Positions 1 through 8,989 are shown, counted from the first letter of the stretch. The stretch is 64,000 bases of DNA from Amycolatopsis pithecellobii (GCF_009707865.1 NZ_WMBA01000044.1:1-64000); one strand, 5' to 3'. Notes: generated by a model from the letters alone, not told the origin. Numbers and translations are program-made.

Positions 1-955
1 GTGCTGCGGCGGCAGGGAGGTGGATCTGCCAGCCGGGCAGCAGCTGGTCGGGGTGGCGCAGGACGCGCCCGTCTGGTTGTAGGAGTCCGCGGTTGGCTTC
101 GAACAGCGCGGGCCAGGCATCGGGATCTCCCAGTTCCCGACCGGCGATGGCGGAGAGCGTGTCGCCGGGCGCCACCAACACGGCCCGCGTACTCGCCCCG
201 GCTGTCGGGGCATCCGCGGGCAAGTTCACCGCATCCGACGGCAGCAGCAGCACATCGTGGGGATACAGCTCGGGAGCGTTGGGGATGCGATCGGCGTTAA
301 GGACAGCGATCTCGTGGTAACGGCGGCCATCGCCGAGGTGATACTCGGCCAGCCCCCACACCGTGTCTCCGTGGCGAGCAGTGATGCGAGGGCAGTCCGG
401 CCGTACGGACGCGTCCACCCACGTCCGGCTCGGCTTCTGCTGTGCCGGCGAGTCCATCTGCACCGACAGCGCCTCGACGGTGGCGTGAGTCTGATGTGGA
501 GGCTGCTGCGGGGCAGTGGCCACGATAGGGCTGCCGGTGGTGGGCAGGGCGGAGGCGGTGCCCGAGGAGATCAGCACCAGCGCTGCGGCGACGAGGCCGG
601 CGATCCACCGGCTGCGCGGAATCCGGGCCAGCGCACCGCGGGCGGCCCGGACTCCCTGCCGGGTCTGGCGGATCACTTCCACGGCGACTGACAGAGCCAG
701 CAGCGCCCAGCCCAACCACGCCACGACGACTACCAGGGTGACGACGAGGTCGCCAGTGATCCACGCCCACCGCACGGTGTTCCAGATCCGCTCGGGCCAC
801 TGGCTCATCGGCGCCAGATCTGGCCAATGGTCGGGAATCAGCCGGGAGGAATCGGCGCCGAGCGCAAGGAGCCCGCACGGTATCCCGACGACGAAGGCGA
901 GCAGGGCCAGCGCGGCGAGCAGGCCGCGCAGCCGCTGCGCCGCGCGCGTGGTCAT
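1..955 (-). CDS. LysM-domain membrane protein of the Tad locus (partial, runs off left edge)
   Basis: This reading frame starts at an ATG overlapping the stop of the preceding TadE-like gene (ATGA) and stays open to base 1, so the C-terminus lies outside the window. The N-terminus has two hydrophobic segments (about residues 8-30 and 60-85), followed by a Pro/Thr-rich linker. Then come two LysM-like segments: one with 'HGDTVWGLAEYHLGDG' and 'LNADRIPNAPELYPHD', and a second with 'APGDTLSAIAGRELGDP' and 'FEANRGLLQPDGRVL'. LysM modules bind peptidoglycan, so the protein probably sits in the membrane and touches the wall, perhaps anchoring or gating the pilus. The pilus link is inferred from its place as last visible gene of the operon. 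Confidence 0.8.
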   Translation of the reverse strand, partial: MTTRAAQRLRGLLAALALLAFVVGIPCGLLALGADSSRLIPDHWPDLAPMSQWPERIWNTVRWAWITGDLVVTLVVVVAWLGWALLALSVAVEVIRQTRQGVRAARGALARIPRSRWIAGLVAAALVLISSGTASALPTTGSPIVATAPQQPPHQTHATVEALSVQMDSPAQQKPSRTWVDASVRPDCPRITARHGDTVWGLAEYHLGDGRRYHEIAVLNADRIPNAPELYPHDVLLLPSDAVNLPADAPTAGASTRAVLVAPGDTLSAIAGRELGDPDAWPALFEANRGLLQPDGRVLRHPDQLLPGWQIHLPAAAA

Positions 956-1365
956 GGCAGGTTGCCGTCTCGGGTGCCGACACCGAGCTGGGCCAGCGCG
1001 GTGCCAGTAGCCTGCGCGCTGCCGCCGAGCAAGCCGATGGTGGTGGGCTCGGTGACGGTGACCGTCACCCGCACCGCGCGGGGGCCGGTGATGGTGACCT
1101 GGCCGGGGTGTCCGGCGCGGGCGAGATAGTCGGCCGCGGTTCGGGCGGCGCTGGCGGTGTCGACCCCGACGCTCGGGCTGCGGGTGTCCACGGCCGTGTT
1201 CGCCGCGCGAGCCGCTTCGGCCGACAGGGCGTCGGCGCGGGCAATGGCCCGCAGCCGCGCGGAACCGTCCACCACCAACGCGAACACCAGCAGCAGCGCG
1301 GGCACCAAGACCGCGACCATCACGCTGACCGACCCGGCATCCCTCGGCCTTGCTCGGACGATCAT
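952..1365 (-). CDS. TadG/TadE-like pseudopilin, third of three
   Basis: A 137-residue protein with a short basic N-terminus, then 'GSVSVMVAVLVPALLLVFALV', the hydrophobic segment typical of the TadE/TadG family. The remainder is an Ala/Val/Thr-rich extracytoplasmic part. It overlaps the gene before it (ATGA at 1362) and the LysM gene after it (ATGA at 952), so translation is probably coupled. The residue before the hydrophobic segment is V rather than the Glu of canonical pilins ('SVSVMV'), so processing by the prepilin peptidase is uncertain. Likely a minor pseudopilin or membrane assembly factor. Confidence 0.75.
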   Translation of the reverse strand: MIVRARPRDAGSVSVMVAVLVPALLLVFALVVDGSARLRAIARADALSAEAARAANTAVDTRSPSVGVDTASAARTAADYLARAGHPGQVTITGPRAVRVTVTVTEPTTIGLLGGSAQATGTALAQLGVGTRDGNLP

Positions 1366-1805
1366 GGGATGCCCCGGTACGGGTCGACTGGGCTGGTGAA
1401 GGCCCCAGTGACTCGGGTGTCACCGGCGACCGGGAACGCAAGATCGCTCAGCGGCACGCGGCAGGTCACGCTGACCCGGACCTGACCGGCACGGCCGACA
1501 GCGATCTGGCTGGCATCGACGGACACGCTGGAGTCGCGGCAAGTGATGCCCTCGCGCCCCAACCGCTCTCGGGCCACCGCCGCTCCGGCTTGCTGCGCCG
1601 CGGCGGGGCCTCGGGCGATCGAGGCGGCTCGCGCCGCGGCGGTGGCGGCGTTGTCGACCGCCTGCTGGGCCGACGAGGTCCGGGCGCCCGCGACGATCAG
1701 CAGCCCGACGAAGACCACGGCGGGCACGAGCACGGCGGCCTCGACGCTGACCGAGCCCACATCACTCCACCAGCCCCACCGGACATCGCGTCGGCGGGAC
1801 TTCAC
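1362..1805 (-). CDS. TadE-like pseudopilin, second of three
   Basis: A 147-residue protein with a basic, Trp-containing N-terminus and the motif 'GSVSVEAAVLVPAVVFVGLL'. The Glu lies five residues into the hydrophobic stretch, the usual TadE/pseudopilin arrangement. The extracellular part holds two Cys residues (in 'ITCRDS' and 'VTCRVP') that could form a disulfide. It overlaps both neighbours by 4 bases. In Tad systems TadE and TadF are processed by the prepilin peptidase and help pilus assembly; that role is inferred here from family resemblance and operon position. Confidence 0.8.
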   Translation of the reverse strand: MKSRRRDVRWGWWSDVGSVSVEAAVLVPAVVFVGLLIVAGARTSSAQQAVDNAATAAARAASIARGPAAAQQAGAAVARERLGREGITCRDSSVSVDASQIAVGRAGQVRVSVTCRVPLSDLAFPVAGDTRVTGAFTSPVDPYRGIP

Positions 1806-2218
1806 AAGCCACCACCTTCGGCGGCCAGCGGCACGGTGAACCGCTCCTTACTCGCCTGCGCGCTGACTTCGACGCGAACATCCAAGCCCGGAATCGGGAG
1901 CACGCGAGGCGCGGTGCCCGAGACCGTGACCCGGACAGTTTCCACGGTGACCGCCGCCTGCACCTCCGGCGCGCTCAGGACGCCGCGTCCGGCGCGGTTG
2001 GTGAACGAGCGCGCGGCCTCAGTCGCAGTGGTGGTCGCGGCACCGACCGGACGCCCGGCGTCGACTCCGGCCTGCGCTGCCTGGGCGGCGACGGCGTGCG
2101 CGTACCACCACAACCCGCCCTGCACAGCCGAGAAGATCAGCAGTGCGACGATCGGGAACAGCACGGCCAAGCCCACCGATTCCGACCCGGTGTCCTCGCC
2201 CAGACCGCGCAGCCGCAT
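1802..2218 (-). CDS. TadE-like pseudopilin, first of three
   Basis: The chosen start is the ATG at 2218, which overlaps the upstream stop by one base (TGATG). The frame extends further upstream only through the preceding gene. The 138-residue product begins 'MRLRGLGEDTGSESVGLAVL' and then carries a long hydrophobic segment ending in a WWY triplet, followed by an Ala-rich extracytoplasmic region. 'GSESVGLAVLFP' matches the TadE family N-terminal pattern, though the Glu is followed by S-V-G. It belongs to the same translationally coupled run as the next two genes. Confidence 0.75.
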   Translation of the reverse strand: MRLRGLGEDTGSESVGLAVLFPIVALLIFSAVQGGLWWYAHAVAAQAAQAGVDAGRPVGAATTTATEAARSFTNRAGRGVLSAPEVQAAVTVETVRVTVSGTAPRVLPIPGLDVRVEVSAQASKERFTVPLAAEGGGL

Positions 2219-2658
2219 CACCCCACCTCCGCGGTGACCGGCTCGCGCGTGTTTACCGTGCCGTCCTGGAGCGCGCGAGGTCCAGCGAGGGCGGATGAAT
2301 GGGCCACTTGGGCTTCTCTTGTGGACGGTTTCCGCCTCGTGGCGTTCTTCGCGCCCGACACGCCACCTGTGGGCTTCGGCTTCTTTCGCGTGGGGCGGCT
2401 GGATTTCCGGCTGCCCAGCCATTGCGTGAGATCCGCGGCCGGGACGTCAGTGAACCGTGCCAGCTCGTCGATGCCGATGACGTCGCTTGCCTCGGCGAGC
2501 GCCTCGCCGAGTTCCCGCTCGATGTCACGGAGTTGCTCCGCGACCGCGGCCCGGCGCTGGGCGAGTTCGCCGATCCGTTGGGCCGCAGCGGATCGCTGCG
2601 CGCTGCGGGCGGCATCAGCCTCGGCGATACGACGTTCGATCTCCCGGGTCGTAGCCAT
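2218..2658 (-). CDS. Charged coiled-coil protein of the Tad operon
   Basis: A 146-residue protein. The first ~65 residues are a highly charged heptad-like helix (Ala/Arg/Glu-rich, e.g. 'RRAAVAEQLRDIERELGEAL'). A short segment follows, 'DVIGIDELARFTDVPAADLTQWLG', that looks like a small helical DNA- or protein-binding motif, and then a basic, Lys/Arg-rich tail. There is no signal peptide or membrane segment, so it should be cytoplasmic. It lies between the Flp-like gene and the TadE genes. I do not recognise a family; a regulatory or scaffolding role in the pilus operon is only inferred from context. Confidence 0.65.
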   Translation of the reverse strand: MATTREIERRIAEADAARSAQRSAAAQRIGELAQRRAAVAEQLRDIERELGEALAEASDVIGIDELARFTDVPAADLTQWLGSRKSSRPTRKKPKPTGGVSGAKNATRRKPSTREAQVAHSSALAGPRALQDGTVNTREPVTAEVG

Positions 2659-2707
2659 CCTGGTTCCTCCGATGTGTTGACTCCGTTACGAGGCCGGGCG
2701 CGGGTGA

Positions 2708-2977
2708 TCACGGCTGTGTGGGGGCTTTGAGCTGGCCTTGTAGCGAGGTGACCAGGGCACGGATGGCGTACCCCAGCCCGACCGCCACAGCCAGGCCGAT
2801 GGCCACCAGCACGGCCTTCTCCACCGATTCGGATCCCCGGTCCCCACAGGCGCGGGTCCGCGCCCACCGGTTGTCGAGGGCGCTTGCGCAGGCGAGCACC
2901 AGCCCCGTCAGTACGAGTCCCAGGCGCAGGTAGTGGTGGCGCGCGCGGGCGACGGCGTGGTGGATGGTGTTGGACAT
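2708..2977 (-). CDS. Flp-like pilin candidate, small single-segment membrane protein
   Basis: An 89-residue protein starting at an ATG preceded by GGAGTTGACC. It has two hydrophobic regions: an N-terminal one (about residues 18-34, 'LGLVLTGLVLACASAL') and a second after 'DRGSESVEKAVLVAIGLAV'. The second resembles the Flp/pseudopilin signature, with a Gly-containing, Glu-containing entry into a hydrophobic helix. Flp pilins are usually shorter and lack the first helix, so the assignment is tentative. It lies between tadC and the coiled-coil gene, where some Tad loci place the major pilin. It could instead be an accessory TadE-like protein. Confidence 0.6.
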   Translation of the reverse strand: MSNTIHHAVARARHHYLRLGLVLTGLVLACASALDNRWARTRACGDRGSESVEKAVLVAIGLAVAVGLGYAIRALVTSLQGQLKAPTQP

Positions 2978-3024
2978 CCGAGGTCAACTCCTTCGCAAAA
3001 TGGCTTTTCTGGCGGTGGCTCCGG

Positions 3025-3930
3025 CTAGGTGGCCCCGATCACCAGGTGGATGAGCGCGGGGAATATGGCCAGCAGCAGGAACGCGACCAGCAGTAGCGCC
3101 ACCGGCAGGGCGAGGCGTTGGGAGCGGGCGTTGGCGTCGGCCTTGTCAGCGGCCAGAGCGGCGGAGCGCAGCGCACTGGCTTTGGCGATCAGGGTGGTGT
3201 AGATGGCGGCGCCGTCGGCGGCGGTGGCGAGAATGTCGGCCAGGTCCGCGAGTTCGACCACGCCCATCCGCTGTCCCAAGCGGGATAAGGTTTCCCACGG
3301 AGTGTGCCCGGCGCGCATGGCCCGGCCGAGCGTGCGGCTGATCCGCGCGAACACCCAGGAATCGCCGACGGCGGCGGCTTCGGCGAGGGCTTGGCTCGGG
3401 GCGCGTCCGGTGGCGCGTTCCTGGGCGACCAGATCGAGGTAGGCGGCGGTGGCCCGCCGGAACTCCTCCCGCGCCTTTCCGGCGTCCTCCCGTACGGCGA
3501 GCACCGGCACTACCGACCCGGCCACCGCGGCGAGCACGGCCGCCAGCACGACCACAGTGGCGGGAAGGCCGAGGCCGCCGAGCCAGCTCAACCCCGCCAT
3601 AACGAGGACACCCGCAGCCGCACCCGCAGCCCAGGTCAGGCGGCGAGCGACATAGCGTTCCCGGGAGTGGTCGAGGACGTCGAGGTCGGCGGTGGGGATG
3701 CCCCACCAGCGGCTCGATGACCGAGCCGAGTAGCCGGCGAGTCGCTCTAGTCTGGTCGACCACCGGCTTCTCGGTGGAGCGCCTTCGGCGTGGCGGGCGG
3801 TGCGGTCGTCCAGCTCGGCGATCGCAGCGGCCAGGTTGACCGGGGCCGGACGAACCAGCGCCAGGATCACACACGCCATCGCGATCCCGGCGAGTGCGCC
3901 CAACGCGGCGGCGGTGAGACCGGGACTCAT
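3025..3930 (-). CDS. tadC: TadC-like type II secretion F-domain platform protein
   Basis: The start is the ATG at 3930, overlapping the tadB stop by 4 bases; the longer open frame has no independent support. The 301-residue product has an N-terminal membrane segment, a cytoplasmic helical region, paired central membrane helices, a T2SSF helical domain (about residues 130-260) and a C-terminal hydrophobic helix ending 'FPALIHLVIGAT'. With TadB it should form the inner-membrane platform on which the CpaF motor acts. The gene order cpaF-tadB-tadC with 4-base overlaps is characteristic of Tad/Flp loci. Confidence 0.88.
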   Translation of the reverse strand: MSPGLTAAALGALAGIAMACVILALVRPAPVNLAAAIAELDDRTARHAEGAPPRSRWSTRLERLAGYSARSSSRWWGIPTADLDVLDHSRERYVARRLTWAAGAAAGVLVMAGLSWLGGLGLPATVVVLAAVLAAVAGSVVPVLAVREDAGKAREEFRRATAAYLDLVAQERATGRAPSQALAEAAAVGDSWVFARISRTLGRAMRAGHTPWETLSRLGQRMGVVELADLADILATAADGAAIYTTLIAKASALRSAALAADKADANARSQRLALPVALLLVAFLLLAIFPALIHLVIGAT

Positions 3931-4850
3931 CGCGACACCACCTCCCCGGCTGGGGAGACCGCGGCCAGCCGCCGCGTCGGTTTCGGCGCGCCGACGGGGG
4001 TGCGGGAGGCCGTGCCGAGCAGCCGAGCCGGACGGCGAGTACGAGTCAGGATGTGCATCCACCACCCGGCCGCACCGAGCAGACCGCCGACCCCAGCCAT
4101 CACCACTTGACCCAGCAAGCCATCAAATGGAGTGAGGAACTCGCGCGCGAACAACACCAGCCCGCACAACAAGACCGCGGTGATACCGAGGATCGCGCGC
4201 ACATCAGTACGGGGTTTCGCACGGTCGGCCTCGATGTCCCGGCGCGCCACCACCTCGGCCTCCAGCGCGCGGGCCTTGGCGTCGAGGACGTCGACCAGGC
4301 CCCGTCCGCCCGCACGGGCGCGCAAGATCAGCGCAAGGACCACCTCGTCGGCGGCCTCATCACCGATGTCCTCGGCGAACGCCCGCAGCGCTGGTTCCAG
4401 GCCGCGAGTGCGCAGCCGCACGGCGAGGGTCTCCACCTCGGTAGCCAGCGCCTCGGGGGCGGTACGGGCCGAGCTGGCGATCGCCTGCTCCAAGCCACCA
4501 GCACCGGAGGCCAGCACGTCGGCCAGGCGCCGCACCCAACTCCCCAACGCATCCAGCCGCGCAATGAGCCGCTGCGCATCGTGTCCGCGCACCAGGATCG
4601 GCACCGTAATCACCCCGGCTGCGGCCAGGATCGCTGCGACCGGCCAGTTCGTGGCCCACCACACCCCCACGCCCGCCGCCACAGCGACCAGAACCCGCCG
4701 CAGCGGCAGCCCAGCAGCGACCATCCGCCAGTTCAGCGCCCGGTGCGTGGATCCTCGAGCGGATTTCCCGGGCGGGAGAAACGCGGCGACCGCGCAGGCG
4801 AGTGCCCCCACGGCAAGAATGCCGAGCAGCCCCGGCCACAGCGCCGTCAT
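3927..4850 (-). CDS. tadB: TadB-like type II secretion F-domain platform protein
   Basis: A 307-residue membrane protein starting at an ATG that overlaps the cpaF stop (ATGA). It has an N-terminal transmembrane helix, a second hydrophobic region ('VAVAAGVGVWWATNWPVAAI'), a cytoplasmic T2SSF domain rich in Ala/Leu/Arg (about residues 100-215) and a C-terminal hydrophobic pair. It is the partner of TadC in the pilus platform. The last ~30 residues are basic and Pro-rich. Family and order are clear; direct proof of pilus production is absent. Confidence 0.88.
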   Translation of the reverse strand: MTALWPGLLGILAVGALACAVAAFLPPGKSARGSTHRALNWRMVAAGLPLRRVLVAVAAGVGVWWATNWPVAAILAAAGVITVPILVRGHDAQRLIARLDALGSWVRRLADVLASGAGGLEQAIASSARTAPEALATEVETLAVRLRTRGLEPALRAFAEDIGDEAADEVVLALILRARAGGRGLVDVLDAKARALEAEVVARRDIEADRAKPRTDVRAILGITAVLLCGLVLFAREFLTPFDGLLGQVVMAGVGGLLGAAGWWMHILTRTRRPARLLGTASRTPVGAPKPTRRLAAVSPAGEVVSR

Positions 4851-6373
4851 CGCAGACTCCCTCGGTCCGGGACACCCGCGGCCTGCCAGGTACCGGTGGT
4901 GTCGAGCCCGGTGCGGTCGAAACCGTGGCGCTCCAACCGCTCCACCAGGTCCCGGCTGGGCGCGTAGGCGGGCACGGCGCGCCCGTCCTCGGCGCGTGGG
5001 CCGAAGATGCGGGTGGTGTCGGGTCGGCCGGAATCACCGACCGGGCCGACCTCGATCACCTCGGAGACAAACCGCTCTCGGCGGTGCCCGCCCGGGTGAC
5101 CATGGTCGGTGCGGGCGACGTGTACGACGAGGTCGATCGCCGAGGCGGTCCACTGGTGCGCGGCCTCGATCGACAGCGGTGGATCGGCAAGCTGCCCAAG
5201 GGCGGCGATCCGGTCGAACACCGCCGACGCGGAAATGGCGTGCAGGGTGCACATGCCACCGGTAGCCCCGTTCCCGAGCGCGCGGAGCATGGCGGTGACT
5301 TCTCCGGCGCGAACTTCGCCGACGATCACGCGGCTCGGCGAGTGCCGCAACGTCTGCTTGAGCAGATCGTCCAACGTGATCTCGCCGATACCCTCCGAGT
5401 TGGCCGGCCGCGCCTCCAGCGGGGTCACCAACGGACGGAGGCCGAGGTGCAGGCCGAGTTCGTACTCCTCCTCGACCGTGACCACATGCTCGGCAGCGGG
5501 AATCTCGCTGCACAACGCACGCAACAAGGTCGTCTTCCCGGCGGCCGGGCCACCAGAGATGACCGTGTTGCAGCCCGCGCGCACCGCGGCCCGCAGGAAC
5601 GACGCGAGCAACGGATCGAGGCTGCCGCCCACGACCAAGTCGTCCAGGCCGACCTCGACCAGGCGGTGGCGGCGAATCGCCACCCGCGGCCGGTCACTGA
5701 CCTCCATCACCGCCGCCACCCGCGCCCCGAGCGGGCCACCAGCACGAATCCGCAAGTTCCCCAGGGGACGACCGGCGTTGAATTCCCGACTGGTTTGGCC
5801 CTGGCGGGCGAACATCGCCGCGAGCATCTCGATCAGCTCGGCGTCGGTGTCGGCGACCGGATGCGGCCACCGTTCGATCGTGCCGTCGGCCAGCTCGAGC
5901 ATGACGTGATCGCAGCCGTGCACGTGGATGTTCTCCACGTCCTCGCGTTCCAGCAGCTCCTCCAGCGCGCCGAGCCCGGACAGCGCGGCCACCACCGCGC
6001 GCACCAACCGCCGTTCGTCGTCGACCGGTAGCGGTGCCTGGCCCGCGGTGGCGCGGCGTTGCACCCAGGCTGTGACTTCCTCGGCCACGTAGGCGCGCAT
6101 CCGGGCCTGCTGCTCCTCGACCGACAGCGGCGAGTCCAGATGCGTTTCCCCGGCGGCGACACGTTCCAGCCGGGCCGCGACCGACTCCCGGATCTCCCGC
6201 ACGGTGTGCGGGTCCAGGTACCCGCCCGCGGCACCGTCCTGCGGTGCTGCGGGCGCTGGCGACGCTGCTGGCCCGCTCCCTGGGGGATGGACGAACGGCG
6301 GTACCGGGTTGGCCGGGCGGGGAAGAGCCGTGGGACCGGTGGCGGGGCGGTAACCGTTGTGCGGCAACGTCAT
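4847..6373 (-). CDS. cpaF: CpaF/TadA-type secretion ATPase
   Basis: The start is the ATG at 6373, overlapping the cpaE stop (ATGA) and preceded by GGGAGGTG; the longer frame upstream overlaps cpaE and is rejected. The 508-residue protein has a Pro-rich N-terminal tail, an N-terminal helical domain, and a PilT/VirB11-type ATPase domain. Walker A is 'GGPAAGKTTLL' (about residues 266-276), a Walker B-like 'VIVGEVRAGE' follows, and a conserved His sits in 'GMCTLHA'. It powers pilus assembly at the inner membrane together with TadB and TadC. Length and motifs are normal for actinobacterial CpaF proteins. Confidence 0.93.
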   Translation of the reverse strand: MTLPHNGYRPATGPTALPRPANPVPPFVHPPGSGPAASPAPAAPQDGAAGGYLDPHTVREIRESVAARLERVAAGETHLDSPLSVEEQQARMRAYVAEEVTAWVQRRATAGQAPLPVDDERRLVRAVVAALSGLGALEELLEREDVENIHVHGCDHVMLELADGTIERWPHPVADTDAELIEMLAAMFARQGQTSREFNAGRPLGNLRIRAGGPLGARVAAVMEVSDRPRVAIRRHRLVEVGLDDLVVGGSLDPLLASFLRAAVRAGCNTVISGGPAAGKTTLLRALCSEIPAAEHVVTVEEEYELGLHLGLRPLVTPLEARPANSEGIGEITLDDLLKQTLRHSPSRVIVGEVRAGEVTAMLRALGNGATGGMCTLHAISASAVFDRIAALGQLADPPLSIEAAHQWTASAIDLVVHVARTDHGHPGGHRRERFVSEVIEVGPVGDSGRPDTTRIFGPRAEDGRAVPAYAPSRDLVERLERHGFDRTGLDTTGTWQAAGVPDRGSLR

Positions 6374-7197
6374 CGAGCACCTCCCGTGAGCACGCTCGGC
6401 GAAACCGGCGCGGCCGGTGCCCGCAGTTCCGCCGGGGTGTACTGGTGGTAGGTGCCATGCAAACGGCGGGCCGCGCGGCGCGCGCTGCGCAGCAACGGCG
6501 ACCGGCGCGGAAGCGCGCCCCCGTCGGCGCCGTCGGAGAACACCGCCGCTGCCCGCGCATCCGCAGCAACGTGCACGCCCGCCTCCCGGCCCAGCGCCGC
6601 ACGGACCTCCCGGCTGCCCGCTGGAGTCGAGGCGCACACCGCCAACCCGAGCCGCTGCGGACCGATCCGCTCGGCGAGTTCAGCCAGCAGTGGGCGCGCG
6701 GCCAGGATGTGCCGCTGAGTCGGGCGTACCGCCACCAGCACCAGGTCCGCTGCCAGCAGCAGCGGCCACGGGGTCAGCGCACTGTAGCGGCCGACGTCGA
6801 CCAGCGCATCGGCCGGGTGCCCGGACTTGGTCTTGAACGCGGCCAGCGCCGCGGTCAAGCGCGTCCACCCCGGGGTGCCGACCGCGGCGTGCTGGCTCGG
6901 CGCGTTCAACCCGGCCAGCAGGCCAACATGCCGGGCCGGAGGAACCTGCTGCACATGGTCGAGCAGGGTGGCCGGGTCGCCCGCCGTCGCGTGACGGGTC
7001 ACCGTGGCATGCGACAGCACACCGAGATCGGTGCGGATCGTGCCGTCCACGACCCACTGGCCCAACCAGCCCGCGGCCAGGTCGCCCCCGGCCGGGTCGC
7101 AGTCGGCCAGCAGCACCGGCGCGGGCCAAGAGGCCGCTAGCGCGGCCAGGGTCGTGGTCGCGCCGGGTGCTCCCTTGCCGGAGACGATCGTGATCAT
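6370..7197 (-). CDS. cpaE: CpaE/TadZ-like ParA/MinD-family protein with atypical P-loop
   Basis: I use the ATG at 7197 (GAGGG about 9 bases upstream), which puts the P-loop at the N-terminus as in MinD-like proteins. The 275-residue product begins 'MITIVSGKGAPGATTTLAAL': the deviant Walker lysine (K8) is present, but the usual P-loop lysine of GKT/GKS is replaced by Ala. 'LLADCDPAGGDLA' matches the second MinD-like motif. TadZ/CpaE proteins place the Tad machine in the cell, and several family members have atypical or inactive nucleotide sites. The C-terminus is basic and overlaps cpaF. Confidence 0.82.
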   Translation of the reverse strand: MITIVSGKGAPGATTTLAALAASWPAPVLLADCDPAGGDLAAGWLGQWVVDGTIRTDLGVLSHATVTRHATAGDPATLLDHVQQVPPARHVGLLAGLNAPSQHAAVGTPGWTRLTAALAAFKTKSGHPADALVDVGRYSALTPWPLLLAADLVLVAVRPTQRHILAARPLLAELAERIGPQRLGLAVCASTPAGSREVRAALGREAGVHVAADARAAAVFSDGADGGALPRRSPLLRSARRAARRLHGTYHQYTPAELRAPAAPVSPSVLTGGAR

Positions 7198-7238
7198 TGC
7201 CAACACCCTCACCGCCCTTCCAGACAGCAGTCGCTCTT

Positions 7239-7937
7239 CTAGGCACCAGGTCCGAGCTGGACCAGGACTACCTGGCCCGCGGCGGCGCTGCTTGCGGCCT
7301 GCGCGGTGTCCGCGCCGACCAGGACATCGACCGTGACCGCGCCGGTGGAGTCCGGCGGGCCGACATCGAGCACCCGCGCTCGGAACGGTCCGGCCGTGCT
7401 CGCAGTGGCTTGGCTCGTGCCGGTGCCGGTGCCGCCCGCAACTGGGGTCACCTGGACCAGGTCGCCGGGCGCCAACCCGCGGGCGGGCAGGTGTCCCGGC
7501 TTGACTGGCAACCCGACGAGGCGTTCGCCCGGCCCGGGAACCGGTTGGGCGGACAGCTGGCCGGAGGCGAGCATCGTGCCCGCGGGAAGTGTCGAGCGCG
7601 TGACCTGGCCGACCACCCCGGCTCGGTCACTGGCGGGGATGGAAGCCAGCGCCTGATCCGGGACCGCCTTGGCGATCCCGAGATCGCCCTCGCCGATTCG
7701 CTGGCCCCAGCCCACGTCCCGGGTCAGCACCAACACGTCGACCCGCTCCTCCTGGCCCGCGATCAGCGTGTAGTTGCCGTACGCGACCACGGCAGCCAGC
7801 ACCACCGCGACACCCAGCAACCACCAGCGGCGCCGCCGGGGCACCCGCGGGCCATCGCCGCCTTCGGCCTGCTCGGCGGCCACCGAGTCGCCGCTGCGCG
7901 GTTGCGGCGGCCGGGAAAAAGACACAGCAGTACCCAC
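7239..7937 (-). CDS. SAF-domain protein, CpaB/RcpC-like
   Basis: A 232-residue protein starting at GTG with a GGAGGGAG ribosome site. A basic N-terminus is followed by one transmembrane helix ('WWLLGVAVVLAAVVAYGNY') and an extracytoplasmic SAF domain ('VLTRDVGWGQRIGEGDLGIA', then 'VGQVTRSTLPAGTMLASGQL'). A beta-rich C-terminal part contains 'LPARGLAPGDLVQVTPV'. CpaB/RcpC proteins help stabilise or modify the pilus, and the SAF domain is thought to bind the wall or the pilin. It precedes cpaE in the operon, the usual actinobacterial order. Confidence 0.82.
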   Translation of the reverse strand: MGTAVSFSRPPQPRSGDSVAAEQAEGGDGPRVPRRRRWWLLGVAVVLAAVVAYGNYTLIAGQEERVDVLVLTRDVGWGQRIGEGDLGIAKAVPDQALASIPASDRAGVVGQVTRSTLPAGTMLASGQLSAQPVPGPGERLVGLPVKPGHLPARGLAPGDLVQVTPVAGGTGTGTSQATASTAGPFRARVLDVGPPDSTGAVTVDVLVGADTAQAASSAAAGQVVLVQLGPGA

Positions 7938-8038
7938 TGGGGTAACTCCCTCCCCATTCCAGAAATGTTGTTGCCTTTATTTCCGCAGAATGCGAGAAAC
8001 CGATACTTCGCCGAATGCGGTTGTCAAAGTCCTGCTCG

Positions 8039-8989
8039 TTAGTTCGCGCGCAGTGCCTGCACCTCGGCGACCGCGAACGTGGCCGTGGCCCGCGAACTCA
8101 TCTGCGGAAAGTCCCCACCGACTTCGGCGGTGCCGTCCGAGCCGACCCAACTCACCGACCACTGGATCGCCCACTCCGCCGTGGCCTGGTCATTCGGCCG
8201 CCCGACCGACGAGCGGGTGTAGACGAACCCACAATCGGGGCTGGCGGCATGCAATCCGTAGGAGCGGTCGTACGGCGTGCCCGGACCTGAACACGACATC
8301 GAGCCGCCGGTGCCGGAGTTGAAGGTCATGCCCACCGGGGCGGCGGTCACCTCGGCCCAGACCGGACCGACCTGCACCCGCTGCACGGCCGGTTTCCACA
8401 CCCCGCGGTCGGACCACACCCAGGTGTTCTCCCCGACGATCGTGGCGTCCCCCCCATCCGGCAATCGCACGTCCGGCGAATGCCGCGGTACCGGCAGAGG
8501 AAGGCGAAGCTGCTCGAACGCTTGCGCCGCCAACTCTGCCGGAGTCGGCAGTGGCGGAGGGGCCGGCGCCGCTGGCGCTGGCCCGGCGGGGAGAGGTGGC
8601 AGGCAGCGCATCCCGAACGCGCTCCCGCCGGGGCGGCCACCACCCGGTGGACCGCCAACGCCGAACCCACCGAGGAAACATCCGGGTGGGATGCCGCTCG
8701 GGGGCTCCGCGGTCCCGCCGACGCCGATCTGGGCGTCCTGACCGGACTTCGGCCGCGAGCCGCCGGGCCGGACCGGAGCCTGCCCCCGCTTCTCCAGGGC
8801 CTGCATGTCGATTTGGGGCGGCGCGTAGCGGCCCGACGTGTCGCCCGGTACCACGATGACCTGGCCGTCGTCATCGTTCGGCGCATCGTCTGCCATCGCT
8901 GATGAATGCGACATCGTCATCGACCCAGCAACTACTGACGCGGCTACCAACAAGGTGATCAGCTCGCTTCTATGTCCCATCGTCAGCAT
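8039..8989 (-). CDS. Secreted Pro-rich protein of the Tad operon
   Basis: The start is the ATG at 8989, overlapping the lipoprotein stop (ATGCTGA). The 316-residue protein has a signal peptide ('LITLLVAASVVAGSMTMSHSSAMAD'-like region, split about 'AMA|DD'). An acidic segment and a long Gly/Pro-rich low-complexity linker with an Ala-Pro repeat follow, then a C-terminal folded domain of about 150 residues with Trp-rich motifs ('WVWSDRGVWKPAV', 'WAIQWSVSWVGSDG') and paired Cys. No family name is recognised. Such proteins accompany actinobacterial tad loci, and a surface or wall-crossing role is inferred. Confidence 0.7.
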   Translation of the reverse strand: MLTMGHRSELITLLVAASVVAGSMTMSHSSAMADDAPNDDDGQVIVVPGDTSGRYAPPQIDMQALEKRGQAPVRPGGSRPKSGQDAQIGVGGTAEPPSGIPPGCFLGGFGVGGPPGGGRPGGSAFGMRCLPPLPAGPAPAAPAPPPLPTPAELAAQAFEQLRLPLPVPRHSPDVRLPDGGDATIVGENTWVWSDRGVWKPAVQRVQVGPVWAEVTAAPVGMTFNSGTGGSMSCSGPGTPYDRSYGLHAASPDCGFVYTRSSVGRPNDQATAEWAIQWSVSWVGSDGTAEVGGDFPQMSSRATATFAVAEVQALRAN